A program made the translations under genes and the position numbers. From Lingula anatina (Eukaryota; Brachiopoda; Lingulata; Lingulida; Lingulidae), in assembly GCF_001039355.2 (NCBI RefSeq), contig NW_019775511.1, positions 85,853 to 129,074 on the forward strand: 43,222 nt of DNA. Reading direction: 5' to 3'. Positions 23,601 to 34,072 of the stretch are shown piece after piece (the first letter of the stretch is position 1; every line of letters begins with the position of its first letter). The notes beneath the pieces were generated by a model, which was not told the origin of the DNA, did not search any database, and worked only from the letters and a program-made list of their open reading frames with translations.

Positions 23601-25993
23601 TTTCTTTAACACTAATTTCAACACTTATTTATCCATAAAATAATTTCAATGTTAAAACATGAGTTGTGTTAAAAGAAAAAAAAAAGGTACAACTTTTCCC
23701 TAGATAGGTTAAACAGGAAGTGGTTGATATATTATGTGCATACAAGTAAAAAAGGGCATTTTTTGTAATAATCTCTTAAGGGATTACTAAGGAGGGCAGC
23801 CATCTTTGTAGGTCCATATGGTCGGATGGCAAGCACACGCTTCAGATTTGTTGGAATAAACATCGTTTTGGTGGCAAAATGAAATGTATTGTATTTGAAT
23901 ATTTTGTGTACAATGTACTAATTACAGAACTTACTGAATCTCATATGAACAGTCGTTAACCTTTTAATATTATTTTTAAAACATCAATCATCTCCTTACC
24001 TTGATATCTGACCTATCTAACAGTTTATGAACACCTGTAAACTGTACAAATGTGTTTCTTTCAGTAATTGGAGTGACTATGATTCTGAATTCTTGCGGCA
24101 CCACAGTTGTTGAACTTTTATATCTCTGAAAAAAATGTTTTTATAAATAAGGCCACTTAATCGAAGTCTTCAATAAAACATTTGAATATTTAACATGTAT
24201 CCAAGTACAAAACCAGTGCTAGTATATTTTTTACTTAACAAAAGTGTATTTCACAGATACCCAAGAAAATCTAAAGAATGGCTGCCTCAAAACTTCATAC
24301 AGAAGTAACTCAATATATGTTCTTGTATGTAGATGCCATTTTTGGGGGAGGGGTGGGCACTGGGCCCTGCTCGGGGGCAGAGATCGCACTCTGACTTAGA
24401 TTCACATCTGAATATATATTTTGTACCACAAACATTCACACACACAAAAAAATAATAATTATAATAAAATGAAATTCACATGGATTGTTCTGTCTTTAGC
24501 ATCCCAGTAGTGGCAATCTTACTGTATCAGCTAGAAAGTTAAATTGTTGAAAACTTCAAACTTACAATAAAAATCCACCTTATATCACCTTTACATAATT
24601 ATACTTTAAAAAAATTATAAGAATGAAAAGTTTTTTTTAAAACATTGTAGCCAAAAGGTTGAAATTGCACAGATAAATGAGTTGAATAAATTAAAAAAAA
24701 CATGATTACAGTACTAGTAATACTGAAAGAAATTTTCATTATACTGTACTACTGGTACATGGATCTACAAAAACTGAATTTCACTTTTTTTCTGTATTTC
24801 ATACCCTGGTTGGTAGATATTGTCTAGAACTGCATATGTATCCTCTCAAACTATCATTTACTGTATTACTCTGAGGTAGCCGATTGGTTGTTGTAGTTGC
24901 CATGGCAGCCTGACGTGTTAGTAGACACTGTTGACACCTCTGCAGTGTGGACTGGCGAAAAGAGAGAAAACATTAGTTTGCTCATGAAAGAAAACTTGTT
25001 TTGCGCTACATGAGCACCTGCTGTGCATGTCTGAATGTACATGTAATATCTGGGGTAGCCCTAGCAATTTTTTTCGCTTAGCCAAATCATCACTTTTTTG
25101 TCAATTTCTTATGAAAATAGTTTTAATTTGACTAAAATTTGCCAAATCAAGTCCTTTTTGTTTAGCCAAATTAAGTCAGTTTTAGCATTTGGCTAAATTG
25201 GCAAGTGCTAGCGCTACCCCAGAATATGTATACCTGTTAAAGTAGTTAGAGATACAAATATCAGTCCATGTACAGCTCTTAGTAAGTAATTGACATGCTG
25301 TCACTAGATTTTATGATTTTTGGTACTTGTGCAGCACCCCCCCCCCCCCCACCTCAAACCCTAAAACTCACTCATTTGTAATGTCTATCCAAATTAAGTT
25401 TTTCATTGTGTGATAACTTTAATCAGTGTATCTGCTAATTAAATAAATTAGTTTGGAAATATTCTAATGTTTAATCTTTTTTTATTAATCCTTTTATTAG
25501 GTTATTTGCATGACCAATGAGATTACTAGTACGACAAATTTTCACACCAGCCATGGCTACTCAATACTGTAGATATCATTAAACACTGTTAAATTAGCTA
25601 ATTAATTGTCAAACTAATTGTACATGTACTAATTAATTATATTAATAGAGGAGGCAACTCAAAAAATAATTCTGAAAAGATAATGAAAATCAAACAGATA
25701 TATAGTGGGGAAAATCCTTTAAATTTTTATTCATAACACCCAGTTACAAGCCCAACACTGTACATATGCACAATGCATTCAACTACAAGTACATGCATGT
25801 ACCCCTGTACTAGTACATGTATTGCAGTGTATTGCGCATTTCAGTCACACCCATGCATGTGCATGTTGTTCAGCCGGTAGTGTGTTGCCTGTAATTTTCA
25901 CGTTCCCTACACACGTGTATATTCCAGTGGGTTAAAATTTACCTGAGTCGTCCGCCCTACTATGAATGCTTGCATTACACCACTTCTCAGCAT
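17213..25993 (-). CDS. UQCC1: Ubiquinol-cytochrome c reductase complex assembly factor 1 (CBP3 homologue), complete
   Basis: UQCC1/CBP3 binds newly made cytochrome b and helps assemble mitochondrial complex III. Ten coding exons, in transcript order: 25993-25943, 24951-24805, 24125-24000, 23512-23449, 22480-22423, 20895-20775, 19452-19366, 19011-18898 and 17356-17213 make nine; if a tenth exists it is untranslated, so treat the coding count as nine. All junctions are GT-AG with consistent phase, giving 303 aa, close to the usual size of about 300. The N-terminus (MLRSGVMQAF, then RCQQCLLTRQAA) is basic and low in acidic residues, like a mitochondrial presequence. Family motifs are LRAYSCCAE, SFETWATLTMLHMW, FMEDVENR, LLGMDEGMLSDD, GAIWRHVF and MVEYVRKQ followed by a YHLD-type segment. 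It converges on ACOX1 and diverges from LDAH. Introns hold several MITEs and a 30-bp minisatellite. Confidence 0.92.
17402..17520. repeat. Partial GATCGATC-type MITE (family A)
   Basis: Shares GGTTCCCATGCCTA.ATC with the copy at 19493 and GGGGTAATTAACT with the other family A copies. It lies in the last UQCC1 intron, about 45 bases upstream of the terminal exon on the minus strand. Confidence 0.55.
18017..18357. mobile_element. TTAA-flanked MITE, copy 2
   Basis: 341 bp between TTAA at 18013-18016 and TTAA at 18358-18361. The ends are AGGGATTATAACTCTTCG and CGAAGAGTTATTATCCCT. Lies in the last UQCC1 intron. Confidence 0.85.
19087..19146. repeat. Solo end of family B MITE
   Basis: AAGTGGGTAAGCCATATTTA, then GATCTGTTAGTTCACTGTTC and TAAATGCGC, matches the right terminal part of the 19735-20019 element. 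No partner end is seen. Confidence 0.5.
19493..19725. mobile_element. Family A MITE
   Basis: Ends GGGTTCCCATGCCTAGATCA and CTCTGGGAATGGCC, with inner AGTTAATTACCCTCTTACAGC. It starts about 40 bases from a UQCC1 exon acceptor. Confidence 0.65.
19735..20019. mobile_element. Family B MITE with about 65-bp inverted ends
   Basis: GCGCATTCAGAACGGACAAT at the left is mirrored by GTCTGTTCTGAATGCGC at the right. The complementarity runs to the inner GGCCAACCCCACTT / AAGTGGGGTCGGCC. This is the clearest copy of the family. Confidence 0.85.
20029..20399. mobile_element. Harbinger-like MITE with a duplicated left end
   Basis: The inner element at 20136-20396 has ends AGCCTAGGTCCCAACTAC and GTAGTTGGGACCTAGGCT, with inverted complementarity of roughly 90 bp. 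It is flanked by TTA at 20133-20135 and 20397-20399. A second left end (20029-20132, also preceded by TTA) lies directly upstream and ends where the inner element's TTA begins. Confidence 0.75.
20938..21065. repeat. Degenerate GTCAT-rich repeat
   Basis: ATGTCATGTCATGT-type pentamers alternate with CACAACAACCAGTATG. It grades into the minisatellite further right. Lies in a UQCC1 intron. Confidence 0.8.
21335..21730. repeat. About 30-bp minisatellite in a UQCC1 intron
   Basis: Roughly a dozen copies of a unit built from CATGCCACAACTGACACAAT then GGTCACATGT, with variants (CTGCAACTGACAAAATGG). It is open in several frames on both strands, which explains the apparent ORFs here. Confidence 0.92.
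22051..22386. mobile_element. TTAA-flanked MITE, copy 3
   Basis: 336 bp between TTAA at 22047-22050 and TTAA at 22387-22390, highly similar to copy 2. Its right end is about 35 bases from the donor side of a UQCC1 exon (22423). Confidence 0.85.
22541..22746. mobile_element. Family A MITE
   Basis: Ends CATTCCCAGAGATTTATATC and TTAAATCTATGGGAATG are inverted. Inner TTAATTATCCCCTTACAGCT and GGCGGGACAGAC are shared with other copies. Confidence 0.75.
22905..23041. mobile_element. Short MITE related to family B
   Basis: TTTAGAATAGGGGACTATAA is mirrored by TTAGTCCCCTATTCTGAA. The inner GTGGGTCACCATATTTGACC resembles the family B inner block. Confidence 0.65.
23185..23425. mobile_element. Divergent family A-like MITE
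   Basis: Inverted ends GTTCCCAATGAAAGC and TTTCAATGGGAATAAAG. It carries an internal palindrome (AATCAGTTTAACAGATT / AATCTGTGAAACTGATT). It lies about 25 bases from a UQCC1 exon. Confidence 0.55.
25052..25220. mobile_element. GGGGTAGC-type MITE
   Basis: The left end GGGGTAGCCCTAGCA is mirrored by TGCTAGCGCTACCCC. A relative sits at 10015-10154. Lies in the first UQCC1 intron. Confidence 0.75.
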
Positions 25994-27251
25994 ATTTCAG
26001 GACAAACCCCACTAACAATTGGCAACTTTTACAGACTTCGTTCTCTTCTCTCACAGTTTTGAGTTATACAAGAGAAAGCTTTACACGTTATGTCACTGTG
26101 CTTAGGAGAAAAAAAACGCTGGTTTCAATTCTTCCTCATTTCGCATTTACATTTGCCAAGTTCCTAGATTTCTTTCTTTTATAATCAATAATATTTCTCA
26201 AAACATGTAAAACTTTCATTTGAGATAGAAATTAACTCAAATTTCAGATTGAATTACTTTTGTTGTAAGCGAATTTTGTTGCATTGTGGGTAGTATCCAA
26301 TATGTCTGCGCCCATGAAAGATCGTCCGCTCAAATCGCGTTATCGGTTAACAGGGTCGTGCGGGTCAATCTTCGTGTCAAGCTGATCATTAAACCCGGGT
26401 CAATGTACCAAAGGTTACTGAACAAAATACACGGGGCGGTGAGGAATACATGTTCAACCGTCTGAAGGTAAATTTAATCAAAAAAATCAATTTAAATCAT
26501 TACACCATCGTGTTGAGTATACTCAACAGTTAAACTTGTTAAATTCACAAGTGATGTGCCCTGTCAAAATTCAGGTTTTACTAGGTACAGTACACGAGTA
26601 TGTACTTTGACAAAATAGGCAATGGTACTTCGTACGTCTCATATGCCAATTCTACTCATAACTGCCATACAGAATGCAACATTGTTCCAAATCAATTGGC
26701 GATCTAAAATAATTATTTGTATATTGATGCCCAAACTCATATTTCACCCCATTTCCATAGATTTTTAGATCGATCTATCCCTGTGGGGAGTCTCACTAGA
26801 TTACTGTCAGCTTGGCCGGCTTAAGCGTCTGTCCCGCCTACTAAAAGCTGCAAGAGGGTAATTAACTATGGTGCCTAGCTGCTCGGCTGACTGCAATTTA
26901 GCGTGAACCCCCAGGGAGTTAGGTCGATCTAAAACTTAATGTTTAGATCGATCTAAATCTCTGGGAAAGCACCCTTTGACAGGTACAAGTATACCATTTA
27001 TGATAACTTAAAATCAAGGTATCAGTTGTGTGCACATAAAAAAAATAATGAGTATTGATTTTTTTTTTTCAGTGTGGGACAAAGGTTAAACACAATGGAA
27101 GGACACAAGTTGACATTAATTTTTACAGAATATGTATACTTGGTGAAAAATAGTTTAGTTTTTACATGCTATAAGATTGAGTCATTTTTGACTGACTTTT
27201 ATGTTACAGGTAAGAGTAGGTGCATGCATCAACCTGTGCCATAGATCCAAA
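25994..27251. promoter_or_regulatory. Shared upstream region of UQCC1 (minus) and LDAH (plus)
   Basis: About 1.26 kb separates the two start codons. A likely untranslated first exon of LDAH ends at a good donor near 26467 (CTGAAG then GTAAAT). It would join an acceptor at 27208-27209, putting 42 nt of 5' UTR before the LDAH ATG. If so, the two transcripts start within about 450 bases of each other, around 26000-26450, suggesting a bidirectional promoter. GCATTGTGGGTAGT at 26281-26294 lies in that core. Start sites are inferred. Confidence 0.45.
26749..26971. mobile_element. Family A MITE
   Basis: Starts CATTTCCATAGATTTTTAGA with ATCGATCTATCCCTGTGG, and ends GATCGATCTAAATCTCTGGG. Lies in the inferred 5' UTR intron of LDAH. 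Confidence 0.75.
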
Positions 27252-29479
27252 ATGGAGAAAGTACAGCACCGTTCATATATGCAGTCACAGTTTTTAACTC
27301 TCCATGGTGTTCCCACCCATGTGCTGAAGTGTGGAGATGTCAAGAAAGGAAATCCATCTGGAAACGAGCCTTTTTTAGCTGTGATAATACCAGGTGTGAA
27401 AACTGGGTCATTTATCCCTATCGTATCATTTCGTATCCTATCGTATCGTATCCTTATTATCTTCCCTTACTTGGGCCAATTTCCTATAGAATCCTATAGG
27501 ATCTTATAGGATCCTATAGGACTTTTTCATAAGGGTTATACTGTAGATATGACACCACTATGGTGCAGCTCCAACTGCAGGTGTCTCTAAAATAAGAAAG
27601 TTAACTTACTAACTTGGATAATTCACAAAAGACAATTTTAGACAGTTTTCGAAATATATCTTGGTCATTTTTATGCAAACACGAGTTTTAAGAATTAGAC
27701 TGGAAGACTTCAACATTTTTCACAATTGTGCTAGAGTCATAAAGAGAAAGGTTTATGCCAAGTAGTAACATTTTTTTATTAGTTCCAATACAACACAGTT
27801 TCTGCAAGATTACTGTCTTTTTTTCCACCAAGAGTTGGAATTTTAAGTCAATGTTTAAATTGATTACTAGTATGACGACATCAGTGAGGGTTTATTGCAT
27901 ACTGTGTAAAAGCCCTGTACCTCATTGCTTTTAGTTTATACCATTATGCTGATTGTATTGAATTCATTTTCACAATCAGTTTCTAGGTTGGTAAAAATCT
28001 ATGCCTCAATACCATTGTGCTGGGTGTGCTGGTTTTTCTTCTCTAACACAATCTGGTTTAAATTTAGCACCAGTGCTCTTGTCTTCTCTAACACAATCGA
28101 TTCCAGGCTGGTTGAAAACTGTGCCATCAATGATGCTAAATGCCATTGTGCTGGATGTGCTCATTGTCTTCTCTAACACAATCCATTCCAGGCAACCCAG
28201 GAATTGTGGGCTACTATGAGGAGTTTATGGACAAACTTTACACCCTGAGTAACAAGAGACTGCCTGTGTGGGCTGTGTCACATGCAGGGCACGTAAAGAT
28301 TCCTAAAGAATTGGAGATTCAGGGTAATCATGCTCGTGTTATTTATAAATTTGCAAAAAAATTGTATTGAAGTTACTACTTTCTCAAATTCCATGGGTTA
28401 AAGTTTCAAGATTTTGCCTGATTTCAGGTTCTTCATTCTTCAGTTTGATCGTTTTTTATGTATGGACTTTACACGATGAGAAATCTCAAGCTACGTTTTC
28501 CAGATTTTCAGTTTTAAAAACCTTCACCCGTGAAATTCTATTGAGATGTATGATTACATCTGTTCATATAAAATCTTGTCATGGATACACTCTTTACAAA
28601 GGACATGTTTATTGATTTACAGAATCTGATTTGGTTTTTATTTTCAATTTTCCTATCATATATTTTAAAATAATTGCAAGAATTTTATTTATATCACCCA
28701 ATTTTAAGTTATAAGATTAAAATGTTTATCGTATTTATTTTTCTCAGTTATTGAATATTTATTATTTGTAAAATATGATGTTCTTTTTGATTTCAGCCTC
28801 CGCTCATGATCCATTCAACCTTGAGGGTCAAATTCAACACAAGATGGACTTTCTCAGGAACCACGTACCCAAAGATGTAAACATAATTTTGATTGGTCAT
28901 TCCATAGGCTGTTACATCATTCTCCAACTCGTGAACAGACTGCCCGATTTAAACATACACCGCGCCATCATGCTATTCCCAACAATAGAGCGAATGGCTC
29001 TGTCACCTCAGGGACGTATTGCAACACCATTCCTACGCTATTTTCGCTGGATTGCTCGCGGGGCTGCTTATTTCCTGTCCTTCCTTCCCCAAAACCTTCA
29101 GCGAAAGCTGATAATTTGGCACCTAGCAGATGACAACCTTCCGGAGTGTGCAATCGAATCTACTTTGAATTTAGTGGACCATTTTTGTCTTGGGAACGTA
29201 ATGTACATGGCCAACACCGAAATGAACGAGGTCACTGACCTACATGTTGATATCATCCGTGCTCACCTGAAGAAACTCACCTTCTATATGGGATTGACAG
29301 ATGCATGGTGCCCTGTGGAGTACTATGAGGGAATGAAAGAGAGGTTTCCAGACGGAGACATTAAATTGTGCCAAGTTGGCTATGAGCATGCCTTTGTTCT
29401 CACAGCTAGTGAGCCAGTCGCTCAGTTAACATGGAGTTGGTTGGAAAAAGATGTTTCAGAGAAAATAGATGCAGATTAA
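27252..29479 (+). CDS. LDAH: Lipid droplet-associated hydrolase, complete
   Basis: LDAH is an alpha/beta-hydrolase fold serine hydrolase on lipid droplets, implicated in sterol ester and triglyceride turnover. Coding exons 27252-27393, 28192-28323 and 28797-29479 join on GT-AG sites in phase to 318 aa; human LDAH is about 325. Visible family features: VIIPGNPG oxyanion-side motif (residues 44-51), VSHAGH, nucleophile elbow GHSIG with Ser127, FPTIERM, then Asp260 in LTDAWCP and His289 in YEHAF as likely triad partners. The ATG is the first in frame after the 27209 acceptor. AATAAA at 29686-29691 may be the poly-A signal. It diverges from UQCC1. The exon 2 acceptor sits at the end of a tandem repeat of acceptor-like sequence. 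Confidence 0.93.
27418..27530. repeat. TATCGTATC / CCTATAGGATC simple repeat cluster
   Basis: CGTATCNTATCGTATC units are followed by palindromic CCTATAGGAT repeats, starting about 25 bases into LDAH intron 1. Confidence 0.75.
27931..28191 (+). repeat. Tandem acceptor-bearing repeat before LDAH exon 2
   Basis: CATTGTGCTGG.TGTGCT followed by CTTCTCTAACACAATC and a TTC(C/T)AG acceptor recurs. AGs end at 27986 and 28106, and at the genuine 28191 site. A partial unit lies in between. Related sequence recurs at 29496 and 37938. Confidence 0.82.
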
Positions 29480-29489
29480 CAGAGCTATT

Positions 29490-29580
29490 CTTTAATACCA
29501 TTGTGGTGGATGTGTTCATTGTCTTCTCTGACACAATCCAGTCCAGGCATCCTGGGGCTATTATGAGGATTTTTTAACAC
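29490..29580 (+). pseudogene. Duplicate of the LDAH exon 2 acceptor and exon start, downstream of the gene
   Basis: CATTGTGGTGGATGTGTTCA, TTGTCTTCTCTGACACAATC and CAGTCCAGGCA are followed by GGGGCTATTATGAGGATTTT. This copies the LDAH intron 1 end plus the exon 2 start (GGGCTACTATGAGGAGTTTA). It soon reaches a stop. Confidence 0.75.
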
Positions 29581-29929
29581 ATTGATGCAGATTTACAGAG
29601 ATTTCTACATAGACTAAAGGAGTATTTTGCAATATGATGACTTAGCTACCCAGTAACGCATCAAATTCTGTAACAGCAGAATTAGAATAAATTTATTTTC
29701 AGTGTTCACATTAACAATGCACTTAAACAGCATGAATTCATCATTTACAGGAAAAGAAATATGTTTTTTTTTAAATACATTTAAAATTATTCTTTTTTGG
29801 AATTTAAGCCAAATGATTTTCTTCAAGAAAAACAACATTTGCTTACCAGGTATTCATTTATACTAGGGATGCCAGTACAGTACATTGTATTTCCCGTCCA
29901 ATGAACTACTAAAATGTGTTTGTCAGTAT

Positions 29930-30190
29930 CTTAAAGATTTCCAGCCCTTACCAAAATGAAAAATTTGCAAATATATTGCAGCAAATTTGGTACAAACTAA
30001 AGGAGTTTTCAAGAAAAATTGGCATTGCTGCTAATTTGCAGCAAGTTTACAAGAAAAAAGAACATCTTAAGTTTGCAGCAGGCTTGCAAGAAAGTAATTA
30101 TGTTCTAGCAAACCTGCAGCAAATTAGTAGCAAATTTGCCAGAACATCCAAGTTTGCAGTAAGTTTGCAAGATATTTGCAGCATATTTTA
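29930..30190. repeat. TTTGCAGCAAATTTGCAAG-type degenerate repeat
   Basis: Loosely repeated TTTGCAGCAA/AATTTGCAAG units, with a second block at 37612-37800. An open frame runs through it (LQQI-rich peptide), but this is simple-sequence coding potential only. Confidence 0.7.
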
Positions 30191-30469
30191 GAGAGAGTTT
30201 GTGGCAAGCCTGATATTTTGCTAGGGGATTACAGACTATCACTAAACTATACATCTTGATTTTAAAAGGGTCTAAGCTAGCAAAGGTCATAATCATAATG
30301 TCATAATCTGAGTGATAATACTAAAGGTACTTAAATCACATCTTTTTCAAAATGCACAATTATATATGTCAATAAATGAAATCTAAAAGTTTGGACTTAA
30401 TTACTGGTGAAGACTACTGTGCTCAAATGTTGCATCTTTCAGGTTTCATATATATCAAACTTCGAAGTA

Positions 30470-30992
30470 CGAGGGTTGATTGATAAGTAGTGAGCCTCGT
30501 GTGGAAGGGGTTAAGCAAGGATATCCCTTTTCAGCCCTTCTATTCCCTGACTATTTAAAGGTGTGTAGCCGAGGTTTGGTGTCATTTGGTTAGTTTATGT
30601 CGACGAGGCAGCGGAAAGTTTAGGAAAGGTGTACTGTTCCTCCAGGACAATGCCCCTGCTCACAAGTCTGTCATTACCATGGCTGCAATCAAAGAGTGTG
30701 GCTTTGAACTGATAGAACATCCACCTTATTCGCCTGATCTTGCTCCCTCTGACTATTATCTATTTCCCATTTCAGGTACTCACTTTGTGTCAGATGATGA
30801 CGTCATACGTGAAGTGGAGGGGTTTCTGAACGGCCAAGAGAAGGGCTTCTATAAAAGTGGCATAGAGGCCCTCAAAACTTGCTGGCAAAAGTGTATTGAT
30901 ACTCAAGGAGAGTATGTTGAAAAAAAAAGAAAAATACTTGTAGAATGTGTACACCTTCTATATGAGGCTCACTACTTATCAATCAACCCTCG
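30470..30992 (+). mobile_element. mariner element, internally deleted
   Basis: Near-perfect inverted ends CGAGGGTTGATTGATAAGTA and TACTTATCAATCAACCCTCG are flanked by TA at 30468-30469 and 30993-30994, the Tc1/mariner target duplication. At 523 bp it is well short of the roughly 1.3 kb of an intact element. It retains only the C-terminal part of the transposase. Confidence 0.92.
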
Positions 30993-31014
30993 TAAAGAGC
31001 ACTGTGCACCTTAA
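30586..31014 (+). pseudogene. Truncated mariner transposase
   Basis: The open frame contains LFLQDNAPAHKS and HPPYSPDLAPSDYYLFP, the blocks holding the second and third catalytic Asp of mariner DDD transposases. The N-terminal DNA-binding domain and the first catalytic Asp are deleted. The frame runs out through the right inverted repeat, so it is non-functional as a transposase. Confidence 0.9.
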
Positions 31015-31341
31015 TTACATCTATTTACATCATAATTTATCAATCTACTAATTTTTTTTAGTTAATCATAATTCATACTTTGTAATGGTGGGATAACGTT
31101 TAAATTGTTGTACAAACGTATATGATGGGAAACAAATTGGCTCAACTTTTCTAATAAAAGGTTAACATTTCAAGTCTGCAAAACAATAGTTAAGGAACCT
31201 GTTTCACAAATGAATTAAAATCTAATCTACTTCTACATTCATTGAAGACTTATCTGTGCTCAATTCTTAACAAGCAAAACTTTTAAACCAGTATTATTAT
31301 TTTATTAGTATAATTATTTTATTTATTATTATTTTTATTTT

Positions 31342-31443
<102 letters not shown>

Positions 31444-31682
31444 GAAAACTGCAGAAGTATTCTGAATTTAAGCAGACCATTGCAAACCTAAATCAAGAAT
31501 CTTTCAGGACTACACGTGCACTTTGTATTGCACGTAAATTTGTTCCTTATTAGAAATATTCAAATGATATTGTATTGCCATTTCTGCATACGGTAGAACA
31601 TCAAATCATGGTCACGTGACCTAACACTCCGAGCAGGACCACAATCACGTGGTATCCAAGCTGGCATTGAAATGGCGCCACC

Positions 31683-33216
31683 TTAAGGAACATCCATTTC
31701 CATTTTAACACAGTCGTTGACGTCTTTACACTGGTAATACGTCACGTTTTCACCACTTGGGCGGATCTCCCAGAAATTAAACGCGTCGCTTACCGATCTG
31801 GTGTGGTTCACCGTTGACATATTGACGCACAGCGACCTCTCAAGTTGCAAGTCGGGGTCATGAAACGCGCGGTTTGTACCACAGAACATGCGTTTCTCGC
31901 TGTCGTCTTCCTCGGGTCTTGGGATCCACGAGGTGACGTTCTGGTCTTCGGGAATTCGTTGAAAGTACACATCCAACTCTTGTTTGTACGGGTAAACATT
32001 ACAGCCGCCCGTGCTGTTCTTCAGTACACAAACGTGGTTGTAGAATATCGCGGACTCTTGGGGATGATATTGAAGAAAAAAGGCAACGTTGCAATTTTCT
32101 ATGCCAGAAGCGTTATTCCAGTTATAATTCGCTGACAGAGGTGAATCTGAGATGAAATTGGTTTGGTTGTCGAATAGTGGACAAGGCATTGGGATTGAAA
32201 GGTTGCCCGGCGCAAGAACGCCGAGAGAAATTTTATTGAAATTGAAGACCATCGGGGCCTGAAAGGTGGTGGTGGCGTTTCCGTTGGAATGAAAAAAATG
32301 ACAAGGGAATCTAATCATCCGACCTGCATCTCCGTCATAAAAGACGGGGGCGGCAAAAGCTAGCAAAAACAAACGAGAGAGCCTCGGTACTTCTCGACTA
32401 GTTCCGTTTATTTCCGGCACACTGCTCTGCAGGCGGGCGAATATTGTGACGTCCGTTGAGTTTTCATTGGCTGCCAATTTGGCAAGGCCTTGCAGAGCCG
32501 GGGGTGCGTTTTTTATTCGAATTTTTTCTATCTCTATGCCAAAAGATTCAAACAGGTCCACCACGTCTTGTGTGTGCAACATGGCGGCAATAAAAAGGAT
32601 ATCGAAGACGATGGAAGCAAGAGCTGGCAAACAAGTAAGAATGTCTAAGACAAATCTGCACTTGTTCCGATTTTTGTCGTCTTCCGCGCAACATTTGCAA
32701 CACCCATTTATAGCTTTGAAAATGTTGATGACCACAATGACAGAGGAGAGGACCAGACCAACGGCCCGTGCCACAAATGTAAACTTTCCCGTAAGTTTTT
32801 GAGTGAACGCACATGATTCTGTATTCGCTATACTCCATGTCAAATACGCAAGGGGCAATTCTCCGAGCGCCTGCTTCAAAAGTAGAACAGCGTCAAGAGC
32901 GACTTCTATCTTCTTCTCCCGGGCTTCATCGGACTTGGAGACTTCGCCCCGCCTTATATGTATCGCCGTGGTTGTAAGTTTGAAGATGCAGAACGGAACA
33001 ACAAGAGAGACCGTTAATGTCACGTCAATACAGCAAACTAAGTACCAGGTGCGCAAGGCACTGTTTTCCTCTTCTCCCTCTATGTATGAAACATCAATTC
33101 TTAATACCTCTGTATACGATATCCAGTCCATGACGGCATCAACGATTGCACATCCCATGAGGACGAGCGTTTGTATGAAAATAACAAATGGTTTACATTT
33201 CTTGATGTTGTCACAC
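31683..33216 (-). CDS. Multi-pass membrane glycoprotein of unrecognised family, paralogue 1, terminal exon
   Basis: Not recognised. A single long exon of 510 codons plus stop, preceded by a good acceptor (CATTCCAG, exon starts at 33216). At least one upstream exon should exist, unless translation starts at an internal Met. About five hydrophobic segments lie in the N-terminal 220 residues, including VDAVMDWI and LPLAYLTWSIANTES. A roughly 290-residue Cys-containing domain follows with about ten N-X-S/T sites (NGTS, NATT, DNQT, KNST, NVTS, NHTR, NVTY). It ends at MDVP with TAA where paralogue 2 (38514-40161) has Ser and then a hydrophobic tail. The fold could resemble XK-type proteins, but that is a guess. 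Confidence 0.78.
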
Positions 33217-33613
33217 CTGGAATGAATGTAATGGATAAATATTCAAGGAGAAATTTAAGTTGTTTACAAGGTTTGTACTTTTGCTTTAGAAAGTCAGATA
33301 CATTCTGTTGCTAATAGCAGCTGCTTCTGAAATGATATGGGAAGAAAAAATAGTGTATATATAGCATATCAAATAAATATAATACGATGAACTTTACCGA
33401 TTGTTAAAGAATACCCAGTTTTTTAAATTATTTTTTGACGCTGATTGTTAAAGAATATAGATCTAGAGTTTTTTAATTTTATTATGACGTCACCATAGTC
33501 AAATATCATCTTGGTTGTACACGTCCGTCCGCCGTGATAGATCCGCTAACAGACGAAGCGATTGTAAATTTAGCAATCACTATCGTTTAAATTTTCTGCA
33601 TGTTAGCAAAAGC

Positions 33614-33928
33614 TTCAAGGGATAACAACTGTTCGTATGAGATTTATATTTCACAACAACGTACATACTGTAGTAAGCAACTCTTAGAAATGTAATATAT
33701 CCCGTTTTACCACAAAAACGGCAGTTACGTCAATTATTCTGAAATATGTGCCTGTCATCGGACCACGTGGCCTCTATAGATGGTTATACACTGTAAAAAT
33801 CTGTTAAGAGATTATAACAAAAAAACAGGGACTTAATTTGAATGTAGAAATGGATTCATTGCCGATTATCAAGTATAGGGAAATTGTCGTTTACCCCAGA
33901 AAATTCATTTTAGGCCAAATCCTTTTAA
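33614..33928. repeat. Decayed TTAA-type MITE
   Basis: TTCAAGGGATAACAACTGTT at the left and the family's inner GAATGTAGAAATGGATTCAT. The right end is eroded to CCAAATCCTTTTAAA. Confidence 0.65.
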
Positions 33929-34072
33929 AATCGGCAAATTGTTGAGTTTTGTTCCCACCCCATCCAACACCGATAAGATTCATCTCGGTGTAACATAAGA
34001 GAGAGTCTACCATGATAGAGAGTCCACCTCACATTCATTTTTGAAGGTAAATCTCACCCTAGGTTTTGACTT

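Noticed and set aside
28367-28615. 82-codon open frame in the LDAH intron 2
   Set aside because: LDAH is fully accounted for by the three exons, and this frame has no family similarity.
29916-30191. 91-codon frame with repeated LQQI-type segments
   Set aside because: It follows the TTTGCAGCAA repeat; no start context, splice partners or conservation support a gene.
31845-33225. Plus-strand open frames of 96-140 codons
   Set aside because: They lie antisense to the long membrane-protein exon, whose frame is conserved in its paralogue; they are shadows.
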